Source: Sulfopaludibacter sp035606355
Lineage (GTDB): Bacteria > Acidobacteriota > Terriglobia > Bryobacterales > Bryobacteraceae
Assembly (NCBI GenBank): GCA_035606355.1
Contig: DATNFO010000020.1
Location: forward strand, 1-38,351
DNA length: 38,351 nucleotides
Direction: 5' to 3'
The notes beneath the pieces are model-generated. The model worked only from the letters and a program-made list of their open reading frames with translations. It had not been told where the DNA came from and did no database searches. Every line of letters begins with the position of its first letter. Position 1 is the first letter of the stretch. Below are positions 15,916-23,856 of this stretch, in pieces. The position numbers and the translations under genes are program-made.

Positions 15916-17181
15916 TCAGTCCTGAAGATGAAACGCTTTCTTGATGGCGGCGACTACGTGCGCGCCTTCGGGATGGGCGGCATGGGTGCGCAATTCGCAG
16001 ATGGGGCCGTGCGCAATCTTATTGATAATGCCGCGCGTCAGAATATCCATGGCCTGCTCCTGCTCCGGCGTAAACGGCCCGAACTTGCGCCGGATTTTCT
16101 CCATTTCACCAGCACGGATGTGTTCGAGTTGCTCCTGCAGGCTGACGATCGCCGGCGCAATTTCGGCAACCTTGAGGCGTGCCATCATGCGCTCGACTTC
16201 CTCTTCCACCAACGCTTCGGCGTGTTCGGCTTCCTTGTGGCGCTCGCGCAGGTTGGCGTTCACGACTTCCTGCAGGTCGTCGATGTCGTAGAGAAAGATG
16301 TTGGAAAGATCGTTGACCGTAGGTTCGATGTTCCGCGGCACGGCGATATCGATGAGGAACATCGGCTTGTTCTTGCGCGCGGAGATGACGCGCTGCATCT
16401 CCTCTTTGTGCAGGACATAGTGCGGCGCGCCGGAGCTGGTGATGACGATGTCCACTTCCGGCAGCATGCTGACGAAGCGGGTGTAGTCGACCGGCGTGCC
16501 CTGGAACAGTTCCGCCATCTGTACGGCGCGTTCGTGAGTGCGGTTGGTGACGAAGACGTGGGCCGCGCCGGAGCGGCGCAGGTGGCGTGCCGCGAGCTCG
16601 CTCATTTTGCCCGCGCCGACGATCATGATTTTGCGTCCGGAGAGATCGCCGAAAATCTTGCGCGCGAGCTCGACGGCGGCGTAACTCACGGAGACGGCCA
16701 TCTGCCCAATCCCGGTTTCACTGCGCACGCGTTTGGCGACGCTGAAGGTGCGGGTGAGGAGATTTTCCAGCCAGCCGCAAACGGCGCCGCAATCCTTCGC
16801 GGCGGCATAGGCGGTTTTGAGCTGGCCGAGAATTTGAGGCTCGCCGACCACCATGGAATCCAGGCTGGCAGCCACGCGGAACAGATGATGGATGGCTTGG
16901 CGGCCTTCGTGCCGGTAGAGATAGGGAGCTAGTCGGGCGGCATCGGCGGCGCGGCGATCGGCAAGAAAACCATCGATGATGGCGTTCGGATCGCTGGAAT
17001 CATCGGTGGTTATTGTGATCTCCACGCGATTGCATGTGGAGAGAATCACGGCTTCGGTTACGCCTTGGCGGGATCGCAGGTCGGCCAGCGCGGACGGAAG
17101 CGAATCTTCCCGGAACGCGAGAGCCTCCCGCACCTCAACGGGTGCGGTTTTGTGACTCACGCCGGTGATCAGGAGCTTCAT
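15916..17181 (-). CDS. hemA: Glutamyl-tRNA reductase
   Basis: First committed enzyme of the C5 pathway: reduces glutamyl-tRNA to glutamate-1-semialdehyde with NADPH. The N-terminus MKLLITGVSHKTAPVEVREA fits the family, the catalytic nucleophile is Cys50 in LSTCNRVEI, and the substrate-binding HHLFRVAASLDSMVVGEPQI follows, then a Rossmann domain (IMIVGAGKMSELAARHLRRS) and the C-terminal dimerisation helix. I chose ATG 17181 because it gives this N-terminus and a normal 421-residue length; the open frame upstream runs through ccsA. It overlaps ccsA/hemX by 4 bases (ATGA). hemL and hemB are not in the window. Confidence 0.96.
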   Translation of the reverse strand: MKLLITGVSHKTAPVEVREALAFREDSLPSALADLRSRQGVTEAVILSTCNRVEITITTDDSSDPNAIIDGFLADRRAADAARLAPYLYRHEGRQAIHHLFRVAASLDSMVVGEPQILGQLKTAYAAAKDCGAVCGWLENLLTRTFSVAKRVRSETGIGQMAVSVSYAAVELARKIFGDLSGRKIMIVGAGKMSELAARHLRRSGAAHVFVTNRTHERAVQMAELFQGTPVDYTRFVSMLPEVDIVITSSGAPHYVLHKEEMQRVISARKNKPMFLIDIAVPRNIEPTVNDLSNIFLYDIDDLQEVVNANLRERHKEAEHAEALVEEEVERMMARLKVAEIAPAIVSLQEQLEHIRAGEMEKIRRKFGPFTPEQEQAMDILTRGIINKIAHGPICELRTHAAHPEGAHVVAAIKKAFHLQD

Positions 17182-17996
17182 TGCTTTAACATGGCGCCCA
17201 GGTGCGCATGCGCCGGCCAGACCAGCGCCGAAAGTCCGAGTACCGCGAGCGTCATAATGGCCGCTCTGCGCCCGCGCCATCCGGCGGTGGTGCGCAGGAA
17301 CACCAGCGCCATGTAAATACCCCAGGTGAAAAATGCGAGGGCGATGCTGGGCTGGCTGATCCAGGCGGTTTTGTGCTCGATGAATGCCCACGTGCTGGCG
17401 GCGATGACGGCCAATGTCATGAGCACGAAGCCGATGGCCATCGATTTCGAAATGAGGTCGTCCAGCGTGCCCAGGGCGGGCAGCCGATAGTACATGCGGC
17501 TCGGTTTTTTGCTTTTGAGTTCGCGTTCCTGGAAAAGGTAGAGGATGCTGGCCAGGCCGGTGATGAGCAGCGCTGCGTAGCCGAGCAGAACCAGGACGAT
17601 GTGCACCGTGAGCCAAGTGTTGCGGATGAGCGGGCTGCTCCAGGTTGCGACCGGGTTGCTCATCGCCGAAACCATCACCATCACGAATACCAGGGGGAAG
17701 ATGAAGACGCTGAGGCTTTCGAGTTTATACCGCCAGTGCACGCCCAGATATCCGATCACGATCAGGAACGCGCACATGGAAAGTAATTCGAAGAAGTTGG
17801 TGATGGGGCAGTGGTTCTCGAGGATCCCCTCTTCGACGATGGAGACGAAGTGGAAAACCGCGCCAAGGGCAAAAGCGCCGAGCGCCACCCGGAACATCTG
17901 TTCCCGGCGGCGGACGAGGGTAATGATGGCGTGCAGGAGGCCGATGGAATACAGCGCGGCGGCCACGCGCAGCCAGATGACGCTCATTTCAGCCAT
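17178..17996 (-). CDS. ccsA: CcsA/HemX-like cytochrome c assembly membrane protein
   Basis: A 272-residue protein with eight predicted membrane helices of the CcmF/CcsA/HemX family. Members export or present heme for cytochrome c maturation, or regulate HemA level (HemX). The conserved hydrophilic part between helices reads STWAFIEHKTAW, a diverged form of the WWD heme-handling motif, so the HemX side of the family is at least as likely as CcsA. The gene opens the ccsA-hemA-hemC-cobA/hemD operon and overlaps hemA by 4 bases. The cytochrome-rich oxidase cluster on the right makes a demand for c-type heme plausible. Confidence 0.85.
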   Translation of the reverse strand: MAEMSVIWLRVAAALYSIGLLHAIITLVRRREQMFRVALGAFALGAVFHFVSIVEEGILENHCPITNFFELLSMCAFLIVIGYLGVHWRYKLESLSVFIFPLVFVMVMVSAMSNPVATWSSPLIRNTWLTVHIVLVLLGYAALLITGLASILYLFQERELKSKKPSRMYYRLPALGTLDDLISKSMAIGFVLMTLAVIAASTWAFIEHKTAWISQPSIALAFFTWGIYMALVFLRTTAGWRGRRAAIMTLAVLGLSALVWPAHAHLGAMLKQ

Positions 17997-18057
17997 GGAC
18001 GATCCGGTACCTCTGAGTCTTAAACTTCAGTATACCGTGGGGGTTCGAAGCTGCTGT

Positions 18058-18073
18058 CCCCCTCATGAGGGGG
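18058..18073. repeat. Perfect 16-bp palindrome CCCCCTCATGAGGGGG
   Basis: A perfect self-complementary GC-rich sequence between the start of ccsA (17996) and the composite repeat. It could form a short hairpin without a loop or bind a dimeric protein. No U tract follows on either strand, so a classic terminator is not supported. Function unknown. Confidence 0.5.
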
Positions 18074-18113
18074 GAAAGCGGGTTTGGTGCGGGGACCTAT
18101 TGAGGGCCAACGG

Positions 18114-18279
18114 AGCCGCGACCGTGAAGGTCTGTGAAAAAAAATCGAGTTGCTTTTTCGCCGCATTCAAACGCACTCGCATCTCCTCGGCACCTTTTAC
18201 CGCTCCCTTACGGCCCTGTGAAAAATCGAGTCGCTTCTGCGCCGATTTCAAACGCACTCGCATCTCCTCGGCACCTTTT
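18114..18279. repeat. Composite dispersed repeat, copy 3: tandem tail modules, inverted
   Basis: The module ending CGCATCTCCTCGGCACCTTT occurs twice in tandem (about 18133-18216 and 18217-18279), with a partial palindrome arm between them (ACCGCTCCCTTACGG). It is the reverse complement of the module found at 73-139 and 8175-8367. A partial right arm (ACGGAGCCGCGACCGTGAAGG) at 18114-18130 opens the block. Translations of this block on either strand are spurious. Confidence 0.8.
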
Positions 18280-18410
18280 ACCGCTCCCTTACGGTCACGG
18301 CTCGGTATGTAGTTGATTCTGCTAACGGAGCCGCGACCGTGAGGAAGCGGTAAAAGGTGCATCGAAAGGCGGACGGAGTGCGACGAGAACGGCAGCCGGA
18401 TTTTTTCACA
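18280..18410. repeat. Composite dispersed repeat, copy 3: palindrome and flank module
   Basis: Palindrome 18280-18351 has the 27+18+27 layout. Its centre (18307-18324) is ATGTAGTTGATTCTGCTA, the reverse of the centre in copies 1 and 2. Bases to about 18405 match the reverse complement of 8057-8102. A further half arm (GTGAGGGAGCGGTAAA) appears near 18415-18433. Together with 18114-18279 it nearly fills the gap between ccsA and the TonB receptor gene; 17997-18057 and 18434-18469 hold nothing else I recognise. Confidence 0.85.
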
Positions 18411-18469
18411 ACGCCGTGAGGGAGCGGTAAATTGTGCGTCGAAAGGCGAATGGGCGCCCCACCCTAAAC

Positions 18470-21400
18470 TTAAAACGTGAAGCGGATCCCCAGTTGGACG
18501 CGGCGGTTGTTGGCTGCTCCTCCACCTCCAAAGCCGCCCCCGCCTCCGAATCCGGTATTGACACTGGTTGCTTGCAGGAAGTACGGGCTCGTGATGGTGC
18601 CGTCGTAACCCCCGGGATTGAAGTGGTTAAAGATGTTCTCCACGTTCACCATTACCGTGAGGTTGTAGGGGTGCTCGGTGGAGCCTCCGCCCATCATTCC
18701 GCCCATCATGCCTCCCATACCGCCGCCCGGGCCTCCGGGTCCGCCGTGTGCGTGACCGCCGCCGCCCGCCATACCCATCACTCCCGCTGAAGGCATGCCC
18801 GGCATTCCCTGGGCGGACGCATCGCCTTTCTTCGGTCCGCCGCCGAAACCGAACACACGCGAGAGGCGGAGGTTGACCGAAACCAGGCCCGGCATCGTGA
18901 GGTAATTGCGCGGGACAAGCGCCGTCGACCCGTTCACTGCGTACGTCGAGCCGAACGTGCCGAAGGGCGAGCATATCGTATTGCCGCTGCGAACGATGCC
19001 CGTGCAGTCAGTCGAAGAGATCAGCGCCGCGCGAGCATTGAGCAGCGTGTCGCCGTAGAGGTCCTGTCCCGCGAGCACGTCATAGGGTTGGCCGGAGCGC
19101 AGCGTAATAAACGGCGCGAAGCGCAGCCCGAGCGGCGCCACGATATTGCCCGCGAGAATGAAATTGTGGCGGCGATCCATTTCGGAGCGTCCCCAATCGG
19201 CGGCGAAGTTATAGGGGTCCGTCGGAGTGCCCGGCAGGTCCTTCGCGTAATTCAGCGAATAGTTGCCGAACAGCGAGACTTTCTTGCTGAACTGCGTGTT
19301 GAAATTCGCGATCAATTGGTGCTGCCGGAAGTAGCCGCCGGATTCCGTCTCGAAGATGTTGCCCGCGGCATAGCCGTACGGATACACGCCGTTGCCGGCG
19401 CTGAGCGGCACGGCTGGGTTGTATGTGCCCGGCAGCGGCGCATTCACGGGAACGGATTGCAGTGAGTGCACCGTGCGGTTGAATGAATAGGTCAGTGCAA
19501 GCGTCGTGTTGCGCGGGAGCTGCCGCTCCACGCCGAGCGCGCCCTGCATCGCGTAGGAGGAACGCAGATTCGGGTCGATGCGCGTGATGCTGTTCTGGCC
19601 CGCCGTGAGCGTCGAGAGCGAAGGCAGGCTGGGGTACGTAAGCGGATTGTAGACCGTGTAGGAGAGGCGGTTGACGCCGTTGTTCAGTTCGGCGTTGTCG
19701 AAGAGGTTGAGATTGATACGGTCATAGAACAGCCCGAAACCGCCGCGGATCACGCTCTTCTGGCGGCCGTTCTTGGCATTGCCGGGAGCCCAGGCGAAAC
19801 CGAGCCGGGGGGCGACATTGGCGTGGTCCGCCAGCAGCGTCTGCACTTCGTAACGCAAGCCGGCGCTGATGGTGAGGTTGGGGCGCGCGCGCCAGTCGTC
19901 CTGCACGAACGGTCCCACGTCATAGCGCTCGCCGCTGATGTAGCTCTGTCCTGTTTGAATGTTGAAGCGCGAAGGTCCGCCGCCGAGGGTCTGGATCTGC
20001 GCCGGGGTGAAGCCGGCCGACGCCAGTAGCACGTTGCGTTCATACTGCTGCAGTGATGTCAGGGTGACGGTCTGCGCGTTGCCCGCGGCATCGGTGACAA
20101 TCTGGTTCAGCGCGTCCAACTGAGGAGCGGCGCCGCCCAGGAAACTGAAGGAGCCGTACATGCCGCTGGGATTGTAGCTCTGGTCAGACTCGCGGCGCGC
20201 GCGGAAGCCGAAGCGAATCGTGTGGGCGCCGTGCGCGATCGACGTGTTGTTTTGCAGTTCCAGGTGCTTGCTGACGTCCCGCGGATTGCCGATACCGTTG
20301 CCGCCCGTGACGAAAGACCCGGCGACATTGATCTGCGGCAGCGTATTCCCGAACTGTTGATTCGAGTTGCGGAAGTATTGGAACCGCGTCTCGTTCACCA
20401 CCTTGGAGTTCAGAATGGAACTCTCCGTGACCATGATGTTCTGGCCGTTGCCCTTGCTGTTGTACGCGAGACTCGAATACGGCGCGGGCAGGCGCGTGCC
20501 GCCTACGCCGGCGTTCTCATTCGAATTGGTGCGTTGTTCGGCGCGAACCGTCAACGTGTTATTCGTGCTGAGCGCGTAATCGAAGCGCGGAGCGATGATC
20601 ATGAAGTGCGAGGGCGAAAGCACGGCCGTGTTGATGTTGCTTTGGGTAAGTGTGGTCGCGTCGAAGAACTGGCCGACCACGATGGAGTTGTTCTGCAGAT
20701 CGCGGCGGTTGAAATCCAGAAAGAACGACGCCTTCTTACTCAGTGAGCCGCCGACGTTGCCGCTCCACATGCGCGTGGAGTAATCCGGCTTGTTATTGGC
20801 AAACGGATTGCGCGAGTTGAAGATGCCGTCGCCATCCATCAGCATGGCAGAGCCGTGTAGTTTATCGGTGCCGGGCTTGGTGAGAATCTCAATGCGGCCG
20901 AAGCCGAGCCTGTCGTACTCGGCGGAAAAGGGATTCTGGTTCACGCGAATTTCGCGGATCGATTCCTTGGGCGGAAGCTGACCGCCGCTGAAACCATCGA
21001 TATAGATCTGGCCGCCGTTGGGGCCGGCGCCTGGACCGGCGAGCGCCTGCAGGGCGTCGGAAAGATCGTCGGGATCGTCGGGCAGCGCGTCCAGGTCGGC
21101 GCCTTTGATCACAATCGCGGTCGCGTTGTTATCCGGCTGCACATCGATCGACGGGCCGGCCTGATCCTGCACCGTCACTTCCTGTTTCTCGGTACGGATC
21201 GCGAGTTGGATCGCCGTCTGGACGGCAGCGCCCGCGGTCACCACCACCGGCTTGGTGAACGGCGCAAATCCGGCGAGCGTCACGGAAAGGGTGTATTGCC
21301 CCGGCGCCACATTACCGAACGTGTATGTGCCATCGGCCTGCGTGGTGACGCTTTTCGTTGCGCCGTTGCCGGTGAGCGTGACGTTGACCGCGGGAATTAC

Positions 21401-21508
21401 CGCGCCCGAGTCATCGGCGAGGGTCCCCTTCACGATTCCGGTTGGCTGTGCGAGTGCGCAGGATAAAGTTGCAGCGAGAAGTAACAACAGAGTGAACAGA
21501 GATTTCAT
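18470..21508 (-). CDS. TonB-dependent receptor with carboxypeptidase-regulatory-like domain
   Basis: A 1012-residue outer-membrane receptor. MKSLFTLLLLLAATLSCALA is the signal peptide. Next comes a carboxypeptidase-regulatory-like beta-sandwich (about 22-105: GIVKGTLADDSGAVIPAVNV, YTLSVTLAGFAPF), then the plug (about 110-230) and a large barrel ending VQLGIRFTF, with the terminal Phe expected for BAM insertion. This is the common acidobacterial Oar-like type. Near the C-terminus (coding bases about 18671-18815) is a low-complexity loop very rich in Gly, Met, Pro and His (GMAGGGGHAHGGPGG, GGMMGGMMGGG), which could bind metal or simply be flexible. The ATG at 21508 was chosen for the signal peptide; the extra 15 residues upstream are not signal-like. 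The gene is divergent from the two-component system at 21668. The substrate is unknown. Confidence 0.88.
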   Translation of the reverse strand: MKSLFTLLLLLAATLSCALAQPTGIVKGTLADDSGAVIPAVNVTLTGNGATKSVTTQADGTYTFGNVAPGQYTLSVTLAGFAPFTKPVVVTAGAAVQTAIQLAIRTEKQEVTVQDQAGPSIDVQPDNNATAIVIKGADLDALPDDPDDLSDALQALAGPGAGPNGGQIYIDGFSGGQLPPKESIREIRVNQNPFSAEYDRLGFGRIEILTKPGTDKLHGSAMLMDGDGIFNSRNPFANNKPDYSTRMWSGNVGGSLSKKASFFLDFNRRDLQNNSIVVGQFFDATTLTQSNINTAVLSPSHFMIIAPRFDYALSTNNTLTVRAEQRTNSNENAGVGGTRLPAPYSSLAYNSKGNGQNIMVTESSILNSKVVNETRFQYFRNSNQQFGNTLPQINVAGSFVTGGNGIGNPRDVSKHLELQNNTSIAHGAHTIRFGFRARRESDQSYNPSGMYGSFSFLGGAAPQLDALNQIVTDAAGNAQTVTLTSLQQYERNVLLASAGFTPAQIQTLGGGPSRFNIQTGQSYISGERYDVGPFVQDDWRARPNLTISAGLRYEVQTLLADHANVAPRLGFAWAPGNAKNGRQKSVIRGGFGLFYDRINLNLFDNAELNNGVNRLSYTVYNPLTYPSLPSLSTLTAGQNSITRIDPNLRSSYAMQGALGVERQLPRNTTLALTYSFNRTVHSLQSVPVNAPLPGTYNPAVPLSAGNGVYPYGYAAGNIFETESGGYFRQHQLIANFNTQFSKKVSLFGNYSLNYAKDLPGTPTDPYNFAADWGRSEMDRRHNFILAGNIVAPLGLRFAPFITLRSGQPYDVLAGQDLYGDTLLNARAALISSTDCTGIVRSGNTICSPFGTFGSTYAVNGSTALVPRNYLTMPGLVSVNLRLSRVFGFGGGPKKGDASAQGMPGMPSAGVMGMAGGGGHAHGGPGGPGGGMGGMMGGMMGGGSTEHPYNLTVMVNVENIFNHFNPGGYDGTITSPYFLQATSVNTGFGGGGGFGGGGAANNRRVQLGIRFTF

Positions 21509-21555
21509 ATGTCCGTAATTTGCGCGCGGGGTATGTCTATGCGCACGTATCAATA

Positions 21556-21582
21556 TCTTTCTTCTACCAGGTCTTTCTTCTA
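21556..21582. promoter_or_regulatory. Direct repeat TCTTTCTTCTA, candidate response-regulator site
   Basis: TCTTTCTTCTA occurs perfectly twice (21556-21566 and 21572-21582) with 5 bases between, in the intergenic region shared by the divergent TonB receptor and two-component genes. OmpR/CpxR-family regulators usually bind direct repeats of this size and spacing, so this is a plausible site for the neighbouring regulator. A shared AATATCTTTC also occurs once before the PQQ dehydrogenase gene (23809-23818). Binding is inferred, not shown. Confidence 0.45.
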
Positions 21583-21667
21583 TTAGACAAAGAAACGCGG
21601 CGCGGCAAGCTTAAGAATTGTAAAGGCAGGGTACGCCGCGGCGGCCATTGGGTTACAACTGTGGAGG

Positions 21668-22372
21668 GTGCCCGCTTCGGAACAATCAAAATCGGTGCTT
21701 CTGGTGGAAGACGACGCCAGCCTTTGCGGGTTGATGAAGGAGTTCTTCACGCCGTACGGCTATCGCGTGGAAGCGGTGCATGACGGCGGCCGCGGCCTGG
21801 CGCGCGCCTTGGAAGCGGAGTTCGACCTGGTGATTCTCGACGTCATGCTGCCGGTGATCAATGGTTTCGAAGTTCTGCGACAGTTGCGAAAACGCAGCAC
21901 GGTTCCCGTGATCATGCTGACGGCGCGGACGGCGCAGGAGGATCGGATTGCGGGCCTCAATGCGGGCGCGGACGACTATCTTCCGAAACCGTTCGGCCCC
22001 GACGAACTGCTCGCGCGTATGCGTGCGGTGCTGCGGCGCGCGCCCGCAAATCGCACGGTGGAACACGAACCGGTGGTATGCGGGAGGCTGCGCGTGGACC
22101 TTGCGACACGCACGGCTTGGGATAACGGCGAGCCGCTTGCCCTCACCGCGGTGGAGTTGGACATTCTGGAATTGCTGATGCGGTCCGCGGGGCGCGTAGT
22201 GTCCCGGGATGAGCTCGCGGCGAGTGTGTTCCAGCGCGAGCTGACGCCGTTCGACCGTGCTTTGGACGTCCACATCAGCCGCCTGCGGAAGAAGCTCGAA
22301 GGCGCGGCGACCATTCAGACCATGCGAGGGGTCGGCTATCTGCTTGCGCCCGGGACGGAGGATGCCAAATGA
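21668..22372 (+). CDS. OmpR/CpxR-family response regulator
   Basis: A 234-residue regulator. The receiver domain spans about 8-122 (acidic pocket VEDDAS, phospho-acceptor Asp58 in LVILDVMLP, Lys in LPKPFGPDELLARM). The C-terminal winged-helix DNA-binding domain (about 135-230) has LALTAVELDILELLMRSAG and the HISRLRKKLEG...RGVGYLL signature. The start is GTG 21668, whose GGAGG at 21663-21667 is unusually close, so a slightly later start is possible. Its stop overlaps the ATG of the histidine kinase by 4 bases. It lies between the divergent TonB receptor and the alcohol dehydrogenase/oxidase operon, either or both of which it may control. Confidence 0.93.
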   Translation: MPASEQSKSVLLVEDDASLCGLMKEFFTPYGYRVEAVHDGGRGLARALEAEFDLVILDVMLPVINGFEVLRQLRKRSTVPVIMLTARTAQEDRIAGLNAGADDYLPKPFGPDELLARMRAVLRRAPANRTVEHEPVVCGRLRVDLATRTAWDNGEPLALTAVELDILELLMRSAGRVVSRDELAASVFQRELTPFDRALDVHISRLRKKLEGAATIQTMRGVGYLLAPGTEDAK

Positions 22373-23718
22373 AGTCGGTCTACCTCCGCATTCTCGTTTG
22401 GTTCGCTGCAACGTTGATCGTGTCGGTGCCGGCTTTTTCCATGGTTTCGCGGTTCGTGCAGTCGCGAGCTGTGGGCAAAGGCGGTCCCTTCGCGCGCTTC
22501 GATTCGCTGCTTTTGGACGAGGCGGCGCGCACTTACGAAGCCGGAGGCTCCCCGGCTCTCGCAGCGTATCTGCAAAACGTCGACAACCATCTGGGGCGCC
22601 AGCGGTATATCACAGATGCCGCGGGGCGTGATTTGGTAACCGGCGCCGATCGAAGCGGCTTGCTGGCGCGGGTGCATTACCGGTGGGCGACACCGGTGTC
22701 CGATGGCAGTCAGATGCTGGTAGCCGTGTCCTCGGCGGACAGCCGTTACCGGCTGATCGCGGCGATCGATCCGCCATTCTCGCACTGGGCGCTGCTGCCG
22801 TACTATCTGCCGATCTTCGGTGTCGTGGCGCTGATCTGTTGGGCGTTGGCCTTCACCATCGCATCGCCGCTTCGCGATTTGGCGCATAGCGTGGAGCGTT
22901 TCGGCCGCGGCGAGCTTTCGGTGCGCCTGAACTCGAAGCGGCGGGACGAAATCGGGGAGTTGGCGCGCGCATTTGATCGCATGGCCGCGAGGATCGGAAC
23001 CCTGCTGACGGCGGAGCGCCGGCTGTTGCAGGATGTGTCGCATGAACTGAGGTCGCCGCTGGCGCGAATGAGCTTCGCCGCGGAGTTGGCGCGACGGGAA
23101 GAGCATCGGGATTCGGCGATTCAGCGGATGAAGGGCGAGATTAACCGGCTTTCGGCGCTGGTGGCGAGCCTGGTGGAGGTCACGCGCAGCGAAGGCGATC
23201 CGCTCTCGCGCACGCACGAGACGATCGCGCTGGCGGAACTGCTACGGGATATTGCAGAGGACTGCCGGATCGAAGCCGACGCGCGGGAGTGCGCCATCTC
23301 GCTGGCGATTGCGGACGAGCCCGATACTCTCGGGGATCGCGAGTTGCTGCGCCGGGCGTTCGAAAACATCCTGCGAAACGCCATCCGGTATGCGCCGCCG
23401 GGGTCGACGGTGGATGTGGGATTGCGCGGCGGCGCTCGGGTCGCATGCGTTACCGTCCGGGACTACGGAGCGGGCGTTCCGGAGGAGTTGCTGGGCAAAC
23501 TGGGTCAGCCGTTCTTCCGGGTCGACGATTCACGCGACAGTTCGACGGGTGGACTCGGACTGGGGCTCGCGATCGCGCGGCGGGCGATCTCGGTGCATGA
23601 TGGCGAGGTGCGGATCGAAAGCGCGCGGCCGGGGCTGCTGGTATCCGTCGAACTGCCGATTGCACAACCGCAACCTGCGGCCGTGGCTCCCGCGATGAAC
23701 GGCACTTCGGCCGTGTGA
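22369..23718 (+). CDS. CpxA-like membrane sensor histidine kinase
   Basis: A 449-residue sensor. Membrane helices at about 8-28 and 143-165 enclose a periplasmic domain of about 115 residues with no Cys cluster or named fold. Then come a HAMP linker (about 165-215; SPLRDLAHSVERFGRGEL), HisKA with His225 in LQDVSHELRSPLARM, and HATPase_c with NILRNAIRYAPPG, DYGAGVPEE, QPFFRVD and GGLGLGLAIARR. The H-box context and HAMP phrase resemble CpxA. The overlap with the regulator gene (ATGA) indicates a coupled pair. The 138-base gap to the dehydrogenase gene contains a hairpin and probably a separate promoter. The signal is unknown. Confidence 0.92.
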   Translation: MKSVYLRILVWFAATLIVSVPAFSMVSRFVQSRAVGKGGPFARFDSLLLDEAARTYEAGGSPALAAYLQNVDNHLGRQRYITDAAGRDLVTGADRSGLLARVHYRWATPVSDGSQMLVAVSSADSRYRLIAAIDPPFSHWALLPYYLPIFGVVALICWALAFTIASPLRDLAHSVERFGRGELSVRLNSKRRDEIGELARAFDRMAARIGTLLTAERRLLQDVSHELRSPLARMSFAAELARREEHRDSAIQRMKGEINRLSALVASLVEVTRSEGDPLSRTHETIALAELLRDIAEDCRIEADARECAISLAIADEPDTLGDRELLRRAFENILRNAIRYAPPGSTVDVGLRGGARVACVTVRDYGAGVPEELLGKLGQPFFRVDDSRDSSTGGLGLGLAIARRAISVHDGEVRIESARPGLLVSVELPIAQPQPAAVAPAMNGTSAV

Positions 23719-23738
23719 TCGACGACACGGACGATAGC

Positions 23739-23773
23739 TTGAACGTACCAGCGAAACATTTTCGCCCGTTCAA
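23739..23773. other. Two-part stem-loop between sensor kinase and PQQ dehydrogenase genes
   Basis: TTGAACG (23739-23745) pairs with CGTTCAA (23767-23773), and inside it GCGAAA (23751-23756) pairs with TTTCGC (23760-23765) around the loop CAT. The 5' strand has a 5-base bulge (TACCA) and the 3' strand a single C. It sits 20 bases after the kinase stop and about 85 before the GTG of the dehydrogenase. No U tract follows, so it may be a factor-dependent end or a leader structure. Confidence 0.45.
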
Positions 23774-23856
23774 TGTTACAGGAAATACTCCGCAACTTAT
23801 GCAGAGGTAATATCTTTCGAAGTCCCCGGACTACAATCATTCCTAGGGGATAACGG

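Noticed and set aside
15451..16932. 493-codon plus-strand ORF
   Set aside because: Opposite strand of hemC/hemA, which have all their catalytic motifs; codon bias of GC-rich DNA keeps this frame open.
17182..17616. N-terminal extension of the hemA frame to 566 residues
   Set aside because: The extra part lies inside ccsA/hemX and is Arg/His-rich; the ATG at 17181 gives the standard GluTR N-terminus and length.
18053..18080. GC-rich palindrome as an intrinsic terminator
   Set aside because: No run of T follows on either strand and there is no loop, so only a palindrome is reported.
18063..18362. Small ORF on the minus strand translating the repeat (PLPHGRGSV-like product)
   Set aside because: It lies entirely in the palindromic/tandem repeat block, changes with repeat copy and has no ribosome-binding site; a repeat artefact. 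The same applies to 8101-8382.
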